DNA from: CALNBC01 sp040768925
Lineage (GTDB): Bacteria > Bacillota > Clostridia > Christensenellales > CALWSW01
Direction: 5' to 3'
Assembly (NCBI GenBank): GCA_040768925.1
Contig: JAXGLZ010000003.1
Span: 186,001-250,000 of the forward strand
DNA: 64,000 nt
Program-made: the position numbers and the translations under genes
The notes under the pieces: model-generated
Seen by the model: the letters and a program-made list of their open reading frames with translations, nothing else
What the model was told of the DNA's origin: nothing
Databases searched by the model: none
Shown: positions 26,674-35,300 of the stretch, piece by piece
Layout of the letters: each line of letters opens with the position of its first letter
Position numbering within the stretch: the stretch's first letter is position 1

Positions 26674-26753
26674 TTTCCTTCCTCCTTATGGTGCGTTTTA
26701 TCTGCACACACCGCCCCGATAAAACGCAGCCATCCCCAATCAGCCGAAGACGC

Positions 26754-26779
26754 AAAATGCGCCCCCGAAAAAGGGCGCA
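26754..26779 (-). terminator. Riboswitch expression-platform terminator
   Basis: On the minus strand TGCGCCC and GGGCGCA form a hairpin followed by TTTTG, between the cobalamin aptamer and the binding-protein gene. This is where cobalamin-dependent termination would occur. Confidence 0.7.
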
Positions 26780-26828
26780 CTTGTTGCGCGTTTGCCACGC
26801 AAAGCGTTTCCCATCCCCAGGGTTGTGG

Positions 26829-26995
26829 TGTGTAAACAGGTCTCCCGGCTTGGCTTCATCCTACTAAGGCGCCTTCCCGCAATCATCTTGCAGTGGCCTT
26901 GTGCCTTTTCGTCGGCGTTACGGTTACTGGGATAGCCCGGAATTCTCATCCGTGTTCCCTTGGCGGCAAACCGCCAGCGCTGTTGCGCGCGGATA
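26829..26995 (-). promoter_or_regulatory. Cobalamin (B12) riboswitch aptamer
   Basis: The minus strand shows the cobalamin aptamer landmarks in order: AAGGGAACACGGATGAGAAT near the 5' end, CCGGGCTATCCC, the GCCACTG core (26891-26897), GGGAAGGCG, and GATGAAGCCAAGCCGGGAGACCTG (26838-26861) as the 3' B12 box with its AGACCTG ending. A good promoter lies upstream and an intrinsic terminator downstream. This gives strong support for cobalamin as the transported substrate. Confidence 0.93.
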
Positions 26996-27021
26996 CACAT
27001 GCTTGATATTCAGTTGAATCA

Positions 27022-27050
27022 ATTCTAATACGAGTTTTAAGATCCGTCAA
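27022..27050 (-). promoter_or_regulatory. Promoter of the B12-uptake operon
   Basis: On the minus strand TTGACG (27045-27050) and TAGAAT (27022-27027) have a 17-bp spacer, about 30 bp before the riboswitch aptamer. Confidence 0.75.
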
Positions 27051-27115
27051 ACCCTCTTTGCCATTTTGGGGCGGGTATTTTATGCGCCGGCGCAAACGCA
27101 GGTTTTGATGAGAGC

Positions 27116-27147
27116 AAAAAGCCCGGTCCGCAGCTGGGCGGGCCGGG
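27116..27147 (-). terminator. Terminator of the rnf operon
   Basis: On the minus strand CCCGGCCCG pairs with CGGACCGGG and is followed by CTTTTTGC. It lies 15 bp past rnfB and separates rnf from the B12 operon promoter. Confidence 0.82.
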
Positions 27148-27162
27148 TTTTTTGCCGTAAAC

Positions 27163-27999
27163 TCACGCCTCGGCAGGCACGGCGGGTTTGGAGCCGGAAA
27201 GTTTGACGAAGTCGACGATGGCTTTGGTCGGGCAGTTTTCCACGCACACGCCGCAGCCCACGCACTTGTCATAGTTCACGACGGAAACCCCGCCGATGAC
27301 GTGGATCGCGTCATACTCGCATTTCTTTTCGCACAGCTTGCAGGCGATGCACCCGCGCATGCAGATGGCGCGCACCTCCTTGCCGGCATCGGTGTTGCGG
27401 CAGGCGACGCCCACCGGCGCCTTGGCGGAAATAATGTCGATCACACCGCGGGGGCAGGCGGAGGCGCAGATCCCGCAGCCCACGCATTTTTTGCGGTCCA
27501 CCGTGGCCAGTCCGCCAACGACATGAATCGCGTCAAAGGGGCAGGCGCGCTCGCAGTCGCCCATCCCAAGGCAGGAAAAACGGCAAAGCAGGTTGCCGCC
27601 CGCAACATCCGTTGAAGCCTGGCAGGTTGAAACGCCGCTGTAGTTCGCCTTGGACTTGACTCCGCCCAAAGCGCCCTGGCAGCGCACAAAGGCGACCTTG
27701 TCGTCCCCGGCTTCCGCTTCTTTGCCCATGATCTTGGCAATCTTTTCGGCGACGGGCGCTTTGCCAACGGGGCAGCCGTTGATGGACGCCTCGCCCTTGA
27801 CGACGGCTTCCGCAAAAGCGTCGCACCCGGCAAAGCCGCAGGCGCCGCAATTCGCGCCGGGCAGCGCTTCGCGCACAAGGTGGACCCTCTCGTCCTTCTC
27901 AATGCTGAACTTCTTGGAGGCGAACGCGAGCACGAGGCCGAACAAAAGGCCCATTGCGGCCACAATCAGGGCCGGTACGACAATATCCATAATGTTCAT
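27163..27999 (-). CDS. rnfB: Rnf complex subunit RnfB
   Basis: The 278-residue protein has an N-terminal membrane helix and a Cys cluster for a [4Fe-4S] centre (GANCGACGFAGCDAFAEAV plus CPVG). Several ferredoxin-type CxxCxxCxxxCP motifs follow in pairs: CVGCGICASACP, CIACKLCEKKC and CVGCGVCVENCP. RnfB is the probable entry point for electrons from reduced ferredoxin. It is the last gene in the rnfCDGEAB operon, the clostridial gene order. Confidence 0.95.
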   Translation of the reverse strand: MNIMDIVVPALIVAAMGLLFGLVLAFASKKFSIEKDERVHLVREALPGANCGACGFAGCDAFAEAVVKGEASINGCPVGKAPVAEKIAKIMGKEAEAGDDKVAFVRCQGALGGVKSKANYSGVSTCQASTDVAGGNLLCRFSCLGMGDCERACPFDAIHVVGGLATVDRKKCVGCGICASACPRGVIDIISAKAPVGVACRNTDAGKEVRAICMRGCIACKLCEKKCEYDAIHVIGGVSVVNYDKCVGCGVCVENCPTKAIVDFVKLSGSKPAVPAEA

Positions 28000-28011
28000 T
28001 TCCGCGCCCCC

Positions 28012-28617
28012 TTAATTGGTGATAAGGCCGGTGAAGCCCGCGAAGGCAATGGCCATAAGACCGGCGGTTATCAGGGAAATCGAGAACCCGCGCAGGTGTT
28101 TCGGCGTGTTGCCGAGCTCCATGCGCTCGCGGATTCCCGCCAGCAGAACGATCGCCAGGGTAAAGCCCAGCGCGGTTCCCACCGCGTTGATGATGGCGGT
28201 GCCCAGGTCGTAGCCGTGGGTGATGTTGAGGATGGTCACGCCCAGCACGGCGCAGTTCGTGGTGATCAGGGGCAGGTATACGCCCAGGGAGCTGTACAGC
28301 GTGGGGCTGCTCTTTTGCAGGAACATCTCGACAAACTGCACCAGCGCCGCAATGACCAGGATGAAGGTCAGGGTCTGGAGGTATTCCAGCCCGAGGGCAT
28401 CCAGTATGAGTCTTTGCACCACCCAGGTGACCAGGGCGGCCAGCGCCATGACGAAGGTGACCGCAAGGCCCATTCCCGTCGCCGTTTCGACCCTTCTCGA
28501 AACCCCGAGGAAGGGGCAGATGCCCTGGAACTGGACCAGCAGCACGTTGTTGCACAGGATCGCGTTCAGAAGGATCAGTGCTATTTTGGCGATCCCGGTT
28601 GCGGATTCAATAGACAT
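28012..28617 (-). CDS. rnfA: Rnf complex membrane subunit RnfA
   Basis: The 201-residue polytopic protein has six membrane helices and the family blocks NAILCNNVLLVQFQGICPFLGV and ITTNCAVLGV. RnfA and RnfE are homologous and inversely oriented in the membrane; in known Rnf complexes their conserved Cys residues hold an intramembrane iron-sulfur centre, and one such Cys is seen here in each. The gene start overlaps the rnfE stop (TAATG). Confidence 0.95.
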   Translation of the reverse strand: MSIESATGIAKIALILLNAILCNNVLLVQFQGICPFLGVSRRVETATGMGLAVTFVMALAALVTWVVQRLILDALGLEYLQTLTFILVIAALVQFVEMFLQKSSPTLYSSLGVYLPLITTNCAVLGVTILNITHGYDLGTAIINAVGTALGFTLAIVLLAGIRERMELGNTPKHLRGFSISLITAGLMAIAFAGFTGLITN

Positions 28618-29273
28618 TAATTTCCCTCCTTACGCGCTTTCCTCTTCGAATCGATTTTCGAAAAGACCAGGTTGAACAAAGCCAGGAACAGCCCGAAGGT
28701 GAAGAACCCGCCCGCGGGTTTTGCAAAGATCCGAAATGCGTTCGCCGCAAAGCCCTCGCCCAGCACCGAATAGCCAAGAAGCGTTCCGGAGCCGACGATT
28801 TCGCGGAAGGTGCCCATCAGGGAAAGGGCCAGCGTAAAGCCGATGCCCATTCCAAACCCATCGATCGCGGAAGCGCCGATGCTGTTTTCTTCCTTGCCGG
28901 CAAAGGATTCCGCCCTGGCAAGGATGATGCAGTTCACGACGATCAGGGGAATGAACACGCCCAGCGCATTGTAAAGATCCAGCAAGAACGCCTGCATGAC
29001 CATCTGAACGATGGTGACAAAGGCGGCGATCACGACGACATACGCGGGAATGCGCACCTTTTCGGGTATGAAGTTCTTGAGCAGCGAGATCACCATGTTC
29101 GATCCGACGAGCACGAACATGGTCGCGATGCCCATCGAAAAGCCGTTGATCAGGGATATGGTCGTCGCAAGGGTGGGGCAGGTGCCCAGCACCAGGCGGA
29201 AGGTGGGATTCTCGGCGATCACGCCGTTCATGAAAATCCTTCCGAGCCCGGCCTTATTGGTCGATTCTTTCAA
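28617..29273 (-). CDS. rnfE: Rnf complex membrane subunit RnfE
   Basis: The 218-residue protein has six membrane helices. The family blocks GVIAENPTFRLVLGTCPTLA and FIPLIVVNCIILARAE hold the two conserved Cys residues. It is one of the two core subunits through which electrons cross the membrane and to which ion translocation is linked. Confidence 0.95.
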   Translation of the reverse strand: MKESTNKAGLGRIFMNGVIAENPTFRLVLGTCPTLATTISLINGFSMGIATMFVLVGSNMVISLLKNFIPEKVRIPAYVVVIAAFVTIVQMVMQAFLLDLYNALGVFIPLIVVNCIILARAESFAGKEENSIGASAIDGFGMGIGFTLALSLMGTFREIVGSGTLLGYSVLGEGFAANAFRIFAKPAGGFFTFGLFLALFNLVFSKIDSKRKARKEGN

Positions 29274-29290
29274 TGGTTATCCCTCCTTCC

Positions 29291-30268
29291 TCAGTTGCCG
29301 GCGAACTTGGCGCAGGCTTTGCTGACCGCCTCGATGACGGCCGTGGAGCTGTACGTCGCGCCCGAAAGGGTGTCCACCCCTTCCGCGCTGGTCAATCCGG
29401 CGAACTTGCCGAGGAAGCCCACTTCCCCCGCCCTGTCGCCGATGCCGGCGGTCTCTTTAGAAACATCCGCGATGACGCTTGCGATGGTGCCGTCGTCGTT
29501 AAAGGTGACCTCGACGGTCACGTCGCCGCCGAATCCTTTGGCGGTTTCGGTGATCACGTTGCCCGGGCCTTCCGAGCCGCCGGAAGCGAACTGCGCGCAG
29601 GCCTTGTTGACCGCTTCAATGACGGCCGTGGAGCTGTACGTCGCGCCCGAAAGGGTGTCAACCCCGTCCGCGCTGGTCTTGCCCGCGAACTGGTCCAGGA
29701 ATTCCGGCTTGCCGGCCTGATCGCCGATGCCGGGGGTTTCCTTGGAAACATCCGCGGTGACGCTTGCGATGGTGCCGTCGTCGTTAAAGGTGACCTCGAC
29801 GGTCACGTCGCCGCCGAACCCCTTGGCGGTTTCGGTGATCACGCTGCCCGAACCGCCCGAACCGCCGGAAGCGAACTGCGCGCAGGCGCTGTTGATCGCC
29901 TCGATCACGGCCGTGGAGCTGTACGTCGCGCCTGAAAGGGTGTCCACCCCTTCCGCGCTGGTCTTGCCGACAAACTGATCCAGGAAGCCCGGCTTGCCGG
30001 CCTGATCGCCGATGCCGGGGGTCTGGGTGGAAAGGTCCGCGGTCACCGCGGCGATGGTGCCGTCGTCGTTAAAGGTCACGGTGACGGTCACTTCGCCGCC
30101 CGAAAATCCCGCGGCCGAGGCGGAAATCACGCCTTCGCCCTGATTCGGGCCGCCGCCCTTGCGCGCTTCGATGATGGGCGCGGTCAACGCGTTGACCGCC
30201 GCCAGCGCCAGCACGGCGACGAAGCAAATGACCATCAGGCGCAGACCCAATGTTCTGTATTCACGCAT
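29291..30268 (-). CDS. rnfG: RnfG with three tandem FMN-binding domains
   Basis: The 325-residue protein has one N-terminal membrane helix (about residues 10-30), then three FMN-binding domains repeated at exactly 95 residues. Each has GFGGDV-type starts, FNDDGTIA, a TPGIGDQAG block and the flavinylation motif SGAT, with the acceptor Thr at 115, 210 and 305. Usual RnfG/NqrC proteins are near 180-210 residues with a single such domain and one covalent FMN. At the DNA level the repeats have a 285-bp period and are highly similar, so the expansion is recent or maintained. Domain 3 has Ala for Pro in the TPGIG block (TAGIG). No flavin transferase (ApbE) gene is in the window. Confidence 0.93.
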   Translation of the reverse strand: MREYRTLGLRLMVICFVAVLALAAVNALTAPIIEARKGGGPNQGEGVISASAAGFSGGEVTVTVTFNDDGTIAAVTADLSTQTPGIGDQAGKPGFLDQFVGKTSAEGVDTLSGATYSSTAVIEAINSACAQFASGGSGGSGSVITETAKGFGGDVTVEVTFNDDGTIASVTADVSKETPGIGDQAGKPEFLDQFAGKTSADGVDTLSGATYSSTAVIEAVNKACAQFASGGSEGPGNVITETAKGFGGDVTVEVTFNDDGTIASVIADVSKETAGIGDRAGEVGFLGKFAGLTSAEGVDTLSGATYSSTAVIEAVSKACAKFAGN

Positions 30269-31211
30269 TGGTCTTCACCTCGCTTCCATAAATACGGGGC
30301 TTGGTGGCCTTGTCGATCAGGGGCGTCGCCAGGTTCATCAGCAGGATCGAATAGGACGCGCCCTCGGGGTAACCGCCCCACAGCCGGATCACGCTGGTCA
30401 GAATGCCGGCGCCCACGCCGAAGATAAGCTGCCCCAATCCCGTCATCGGGCAGGAGACATAGTCCGTAGCCATGAAGAACGCGCCGAGCATCAGCCCGCC
30501 GCCCAGAAGCTGGGGCAGCACAAAACCGTCCATCGGCTTGCCTGTGGCCAGGGAATAAACCGCCATGAACACCGCGACGGAGCCGATGTACGACACGGGA
30601 ATCTGCCACTTGATCACCCTGCGGCAAAGCAGATACAGCCCGCCCAGGATGAGCAGCAGCGCGCTGACCTCGCCGATGCAGCCGCCGGTTTTGCCGAGGA
30701 ACATATCCAGCAAAGAGGGCATTTTTTCGACGCTGCCGGATTTAAGCAGGGCCAGCGGGGTTGCGGCCGTCACGCCGTCAACCTGGAAGGTGCTGATGCT
30801 GCCCACCCAGGAAATCTGCAAAACGGCCCGGGCGGCCAGGGCGGGGTTGACGATGTTGAAGCCCAGCCCGCCGAAAAGCTGCTTGACGATGACGATGGCA
30901 AACACCGAGCCGATCATCACCTGCCACCATTCCGCGGTGGCGGGAACGTTATAGGCGATGAGCAGGCCGGTCACCGCCGCGGAAAGATCCGTTACCGTAA
31001 CCGTGTGCTTCGCCGCCTTTTGGAACAGGAACTCGGAGGCCACAGCGGAGATCACGCCCACCGCGATGAGCACCAGGGCGTTCAGGCCGAAAAAATACAC
31101 GCCTGCAATCCCGGCGGGCAGGAGCGCGATCAAAACGTCGCCCATCAGGCCCTGGGTGGTCCGCGCGTCGTGAATATGAGGGGACGCCGAAACGTGAAGC
31201 AATTTATCCAT
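30261..31211 (-). CDS. rnfD: Rnf complex membrane subunit RnfD
   Basis: The 316-residue polytopic protein belongs to the NqrB/RnfD family. It starts with SPHIHDARTTQGLMGDVLIALLP and has the covalent-flavin motif region DGVTAATPLALLK (Thr in GVTAATPL). In relatives an FMN is attached to that Thr. It overlaps rnfG by 8 bp. Confidence 0.95.
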   Translation of the reverse strand: MDKLLHVSASPHIHDARTTQGLMGDVLIALLPAGIAGVYFFGLNALVLIAVGVISAVASEFLFQKAAKHTVTVTDLSAAVTGLLIAYNVPATAEWWQVMIGSVFAIVIVKQLFGGLGFNIVNPALAARAVLQISWVGSISTFQVDGVTAATPLALLKSGSVEKMPSLLDMFLGKTGGCIGEVSALLLILGGLYLLCRRVIKWQIPVSYIGSVAVFMAVYSLATGKPMDGFVLPQLLGGGLMLGAFFMATDYVSCPMTGLGQLIFGVGAGILTSVIRLWGGYPEGASYSILLMNLATPLIDKATKPRIYGSEVKTNA

Positions 31212-31225
31212 TTCCCATACCCCCC

Positions 31226-32551
31226 TTACTTCTTTGTCGCCTTGGCCAGGATCTTCTTGCCAAGAGCGATGGATTGAGCGAGATCGCGTTTTGCCGGGCA
31301 GACATAGGTGCAGCAGCCGCAGTTGATGCAGCTCAACGCGTCCTTGGCCTGCAAAACGTCAACATTGGACCGCAGCGCAGCGGCGTTGAGGATATACGGC
31401 TCCAGCCCCACCGGGCAGGCGTCCACGCAGCGGGCGCAGCGGATGCAGTTCGACTCGACGACGGGCTTGTAGTCCTTCGTGGAAAAAACGGTGATCCCCG
31501 AGGTCCCCTTTGTGGCGGGGATCGCCGGGTCCGCCACGGCAAGGCCCATCATGGGGCCGCCGCTGATGATCTTGGCCGCTTCGCCCTCAAACCCGCCGCA
31601 GGCCTCGAACAGATCGGTATACAGCGTTCCGCAGGGCACGACGAGGTTGGACGGCTGCCTGACCGAGCCGGTGACCGTCACCGCCCGGCGCACCAGGGGC
31701 ATTCCGGTCGTTACCGCGTCCGCCAGGGCCGCGGCCGTGGAGACGTTGGAAACGATGCAGCCCGCGGCAATGGGAAGGCCGCCGCGGGGAACCTCTCGTC
31801 CCGTCACGGCGTTGATCAGCTGCTTTTCACCGCCCTGGGGGTATTTGGTCTGAAGCTCGGCAACGGAGACCCCCTCGTACCCTTCGACGGCCTTTTTCAT
31901 GGCCGCGATGGCGTCCGGCTTGTTGTTCTCGATTCCGATGATACACGCGGGCGCGCCCGCGGCCTTTTTAAGCAGGGCGGCGCCCAGGGCGATTTTATCG
32001 CCGTGCTCCAGCATCATCCTGTGGTCGCTGGTCAAAAAGGGCTCGCATTCCGCGCCGTTGAGGATCAGATAATCCACCTTCTGATCCGGCTTGACGGCAT
32101 ACTTGACGTGGGCGGGAAACGCGGCGCCGCCCATGCCGACGATGCCGGCTTCCAGAATGATCTTTTTCAATTCATCCTGCGAGAGGGAATCAAGCGTGCC
32201 TTTGGGCTTAACAGAAGGGTCCGGCTCGTCTCTGCCGTCGTTCTCGATGACAACGGACATCACTTTGGTTCCGCTGAGATGGGGGCGCGGTTCAACGGCA
32301 ACGACCTTGCCCGAAACGCTGGCATGGATGGGGGAGGAAACGAATCCGCCCGGCTCGCCGATCAGCTGGCCGAGCAGCACGCGATCACCCACGGCCACAC
32401 AGGGCTTGCACGGCGCGCCGATGTGCTGGGACATCGGGATGACGACCACCGCCGGCGCAAACGCGCGCAGCGCCGCATCCTTAGAGAGGTTTTTGCCCTC
32501 GTGCTGCTTGTGCAGAGGGTGGACGCCTCCCTGAAAGGTTAGGGCTTTCAA
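31226..32551 (-). CDS. rnfC: Rnf complex NADH-binding subunit RnfC
   Basis: The 441-residue protein has the family start GGVHPLHKQHEGK, a Rossmann-like nucleotide/FMN region (GIVGMGGAAFPAHVK, NGAECEPFLTSDHRMML), and two C-terminal ferredoxin motifs (CIRCARCVDACP and CINCGCCTYVCP). It is the cytoplasmic NAD+ reduction site. The Rnf complex oxidises ferredoxin, reduces NAD+ and pumps Na+ or H+. The start is TTG at 32551 with AGGTG upstream. This is the first gene of the operon. Confidence 0.95.
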   Translation of the reverse strand: MKALTFQGGVHPLHKQHEGKNLSKDAALRAFAPAVVVIPMSQHIGAPCKPCVAVGDRVLLGQLIGEPGGFVSSPIHASVSGKVVAVEPRPHLSGTKVMSVVIENDGRDEPDPSVKPKGTLDSLSQDELKKIILEAGIVGMGGAAFPAHVKYAVKPDQKVDYLILNGAECEPFLTSDHRMMLEHGDKIALGAALLKKAAGAPACIIGIENNKPDAIAAMKKAVEGYEGVSVAELQTKYPQGGEKQLINAVTGREVPRGGLPIAAGCIVSNVSTAAALADAVTTGMPLVRRAVTVTGSVRQPSNLVVPCGTLYTDLFEACGGFEGEAAKIISGGPMMGLAVADPAIPATKGTSGITVFSTKDYKPVVESNCIRCARCVDACPVGLEPYILNAAALRSNVDVLQAKDALSCINCGCCTYVCPAKRDLAQSIALGKKILAKATKK

Positions 32552-33903
32552 ACAACTACACCTGCCTTAAAATTAGAATGAGGTTTGAGGAATCGAATAT
32601 AATGTAAGATAACGAAGTCTCAGACTCACATTCAAATATAACTTCTCAACCGGCTTTCGTCAACCGTAGTATGAAGACTGAGCTTATTTTAATGCAATTT
32701 TGTGTGGACCTCAGTAAAGATATCACTTATCAAACAGATATTGTCAACATAGCAACATCCGTATCGCGCCATCCTTATTGTTCTGCAAAAAACCGCCCGC
32801 AATGGACGGTCAAAAAGCCGCGGCCGTCTTTTCACATATTGGGCCGCCCTTGCGGCTTTTGACGGTGCGTAATACCCGCGGTTAAAGCCGGCCGAAGGGC
32901 CCTGCGGCTTGAATCCGCGGCCGGCCCGTTGCGCGCTTTTCCGCCGGGCCGGCCATGCCAGGCATATCGCGCCGCACCCCAGGCAAGATGATTGGAATAC
33001 AGCCCCGGCAGCCTTCCTTCTGGAACCCCCGGCTCCTGGGTTTCTGCGCCGTTGCGGCCGGCCGGAGCCAAAATGCGGCCCTCGGGTAATCCCTTCCGAT
33101 TTGCGCATAGATTCAAGGGAGCAGCACGCCCCGGCGCGGGGCGCATCATAGTAAAAGCTGGAAAGGAAAGCCGCCGCTGTTTTGTGTGATCTTTACTTTT
33201 TGCCCCGCTTGAAGATATCGCTCAAAAATTAACTTGTTTTCGTAAATCCCTAAGTCGCACCATCTTTCCGGCCGGTTTTTTTGCGCCAGCATACTGCAAG
33301 CCCGGTGCAGGCGGATATATTGTCCTCCACCAGGCCTTTGCCGTACTGTCCGCGGTCCTTCAATTCCCTTGCGCAATGGTGCAGACCCCTCGGGGGAAGT
33401 GTTTTTCCTTCCTCCAGGGCTCCTCATGGATCCCCGTGTTTCTATCGGTGGATCGCCGTGTTTTTTGCGCGCGTCATACGGCGTCATACGATCATCCGAC
33501 TCGATGATCCTGCCAAAAGACGCGATGTCTTCTTGCACGGCCTCCTGCCGCCAAAAGCCCTCATCCTATTGACCAGGCCAAACCCTTGTTCCGCGAAAAA
33601 GCCCCGATCAGGCGCGCCGGCAAAACGCCGCTCCTGATGCGAACCCCCCCCCCGGCAAATCTTCCATCAAACCGGTTCTAAGCCGAATAAGGGGCCGCGC
33701 GGGCAAAACCGCCCCCACGGCGGCGGGCTGGCGCCTTTTCGCGGGTTTCACAAACAGCCCCGAGCGGACGAAACCAGTCACCCTTCGCCGCGCGGCTGTA
33801 CGATCACTAGAAAAAAAGTTTTATTTTCCGGCCAAACCGCCGTTTTTGGCCGTTTTTTGCATAAAAGATCCAAAAAAAGGCACGGAACTTCCTCTGTTCC
33901 CGT
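32552..33903. other. Gene-poor stretch of about 1.35 kb upstream of rnfC
   Basis: I see no convincing coding region on either strand; the open frames here have no domain pattern or ribosome site. The first 150 bp are A+T-rich and probably hold the rnf promoter, with TTGAAT and TATCTT 18 bp apart on the minus strand as a weak candidate. The rest is G+C-rich. It contains an inverted repeat (GTCAAAAAGCCGC at 32809-32821 with GCGGCTTTTGAC at 32852-32863) and ends with a plus-strand terminator at 33829. It may be remnant sequence or hold an RNA gene. Confidence 0.5.
33829..33858 (+). terminator. Orphan plus-strand terminator
   Basis: CGGCCAAA pairs with TTTGGCCG and is followed by TTTTTT. No plus-strand gene is recognisable upstream for over 1 kb, so it ends an unidentified transcript or is a relic. 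Confidence 0.6.
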
Positions 33904-33933
33904 TTGACAAATAAACAACCTGTGTGCTAATAT
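33904..33933 (+). promoter_or_regulatory. Promoter of the compatible-solute ABC operon
   Basis: A perfect TTGACA (33904-33909) and TAATAT (33928-33933) have an 18-bp spacer, giving a leader of about 280 nt before the first gene. Confidence 0.7.
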
Positions 33934-33935
33934 TA

Positions 33936-34088
33936 GGTTGTCACAACGCAAGCGAACGGAAGCGAAGCAGGCTCAGCATGAAGGCAAAGCCAGCCGGTAT
34001 TGCAAAAAGCGCTGATTGACCGCCTATGGCGTGCAACCGTTCAAAGTCCAAATTTTGAATTTTATCCAAGATTTGAACTTGGTTTTTT
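33936..34088 (+). promoter_or_regulatory. Structured leader with candidate attenuator upstream of the binding-protein gene
   Basis: The leader holds a hairpin CCAAG-ATTTGAA-CTTGG followed by TTTTTT (34066-34088), which looks like an intrinsic terminator. GTTCAAA (34039-34045) can pair with TTTGAAC (34072-34078) inside it, giving a mutually exclusive antiterminator. Upstream are GGTTG/CAACC (33936-33940 with 34034-34038), a CGCC-TAT-GGCG hairpin and a possible 13-codon ORF (33978-34019) with a poor ribosome site. It matches no riboswitch class I recognise. The predicted transcription start falls near the GGTTG arm, which weakens that pairing. Confidence 0.5.
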
Positions 34089-34219
34089 CTGGCTTTGTCA
34101 TTTTGGGATCAATCTCATAAAGGTTCCTTACTATCGCTGCGCCGAAATTCCCTTCCTGTTCCGGCGGCAGTGATTTTGTCGTTTCATTGGCTCTGGGCAG
34201 GCTTGAAAGGAGAGAACAC

Positions 34220-35227
34220 ATGAAAAAAGCGACCGCGATGATACTGGCGCTTGTGCTGATTTTTGCAATGACCGGCTGCAATTCGCCGTCCGATAACAAA
34301 GGGGCGGGGGGAACCGCTGAAAAGACGCATATCGTCTTTGCCGACGTAGGCTGGGACTCGATCCTTTTCCACAACGCGGTGGCGGGAACGATGGCGGAAG
34401 CCGTCTTCGGCTACACCTGGGAGGAAGTCTCCGGCTCCACCCCCATCACCTCGGAGGCCCTGAAGAAGAACGAGATCGACGTTCACATGGAAATGTGGTC
34501 GGACAACCTGAGCACCTATGACTCGGATATCGAGGCCGGGGCTTTTCAGGAGCTTGGCGTCAATTTTGACGACAACTTCCAGGGTTTTTACGTTCCCCGG
34601 TATGTGATCGAAGGCGACCCCGCCCGGGGGATCGAGGCCAGTGCGCCGGACCTTTTGACCGTTGCGGACCTCGCAGATTATGCCGGCGTTTTCCCGGACC
34701 CGGAATCCCCGGGAAAAGGCAGGATCTACGGCGGCATCCCCGGCTGGGACATCACCGAGATCATGCGCAAAAAAGTCGATTACTACGGCCTTGATGAAAT
34801 GTACAACTATGTCGTTCCGGGCAGCGACGCGGCCATGAACGCGACGCTGATTTCCGCCTGGGACAAGGGCGCGCCCATCGTGGCGTATTACTGGGAGCCC
34901 ACCTGGCTGCTGGGCATGTACGATTTTGTGCTGCTGGAAGACGCGCCTTACGAGGAAGCCGCCTATCAGGAAGGAAAAACCGCCTGCCCGCCGGTCAGGG
35001 TGACGATCTGCGTCAGCAATGAATTCTCTGAATCCAACCCGGACTTCTGCGCGTTTTTGAAGAACTACCACACGTCCTCCGCCCTGACCAGCGAAGCTCT
35101 GGCCCATATTCGGGAAACCGGGGACGATTACAAAGAGACCGCGAAATGGTTTCTTCAGAACCACCCCGAGCTGGTCGAAGACTGGCTGACCGCCGAGCAG
35201 GCCGAAAAGCTGAAAGCCGGATGGTGA
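34220..35227 (+). CDS. proX: Glycine betaine/proline-type ABC transporter substrate-binding lipoprotein
   Basis: The 335-residue protein has a lipoprotein signal ending in AMTGC. The OpuAC/ProX fold follows, with VFADVGWDSILFHNAVAGTMAE near the start and DVHMEMWSDNL, GGIPGWDITEI and AYYWEPTWLLG blocks. Trp/Tyr residues of these blocks form the quaternary-amine aromatic cage in relatives. It delivers a compatible solute or a related amine; the exact ligand is inferred. ATG 34220 has AAAGGAGAG upstream. The order binding protein, permease, ATPase is the reverse of the common opuA/proVWX order. Confidence 0.88.
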   Translation: MKKATAMILALVLIFAMTGCNSPSDNKGAGGTAEKTHIVFADVGWDSILFHNAVAGTMAEAVFGYTWEEVSGSTPITSEALKKNEIDVHMEMWSDNLSTYDSDIEAGAFQELGVNFDDNFQGFYVPRYVIEGDPARGIEASAPDLLTVADLADYAGVFPDPESPGKGRIYGGIPGWDITEIMRKKVDYYGLDEMYNYVVPGSDAAMNATLISAWDKGAPIVAYYWEPTWLLGMYDFVLLEDAPYEEAAYQEGKTACPPVRVTICVSNEFSESNPDFCAFLKNYHTSSALTSEALAHIRETGDDYKETAKWFLQNHPELVEDWLTAEQAEKLKAGW

Positions 35228-35300
35228 GGGGCGTGAACATTCATGAATGTTTCCCTGCGCGCAAAAAACCCCCTGATCCCGGAACCGAGGTGAACTACGG

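Noticed and set aside
33146..33538. A 130-codon minus-strand frame in the gene-poor stretch
   Set aside because: There is no ribosome site or family pattern. The stretch is described as non-coding.
33936..34088. A ydaO-type cyclic-di-AMP or cyclic-di-GMP riboswitch before the compatible-solute operon
   Set aside because: The conserved core blocks of these classes are absent. A GGCAAAGCC segment looks similar to one cyclic-di-GMP block, but the partner blocks are missing.
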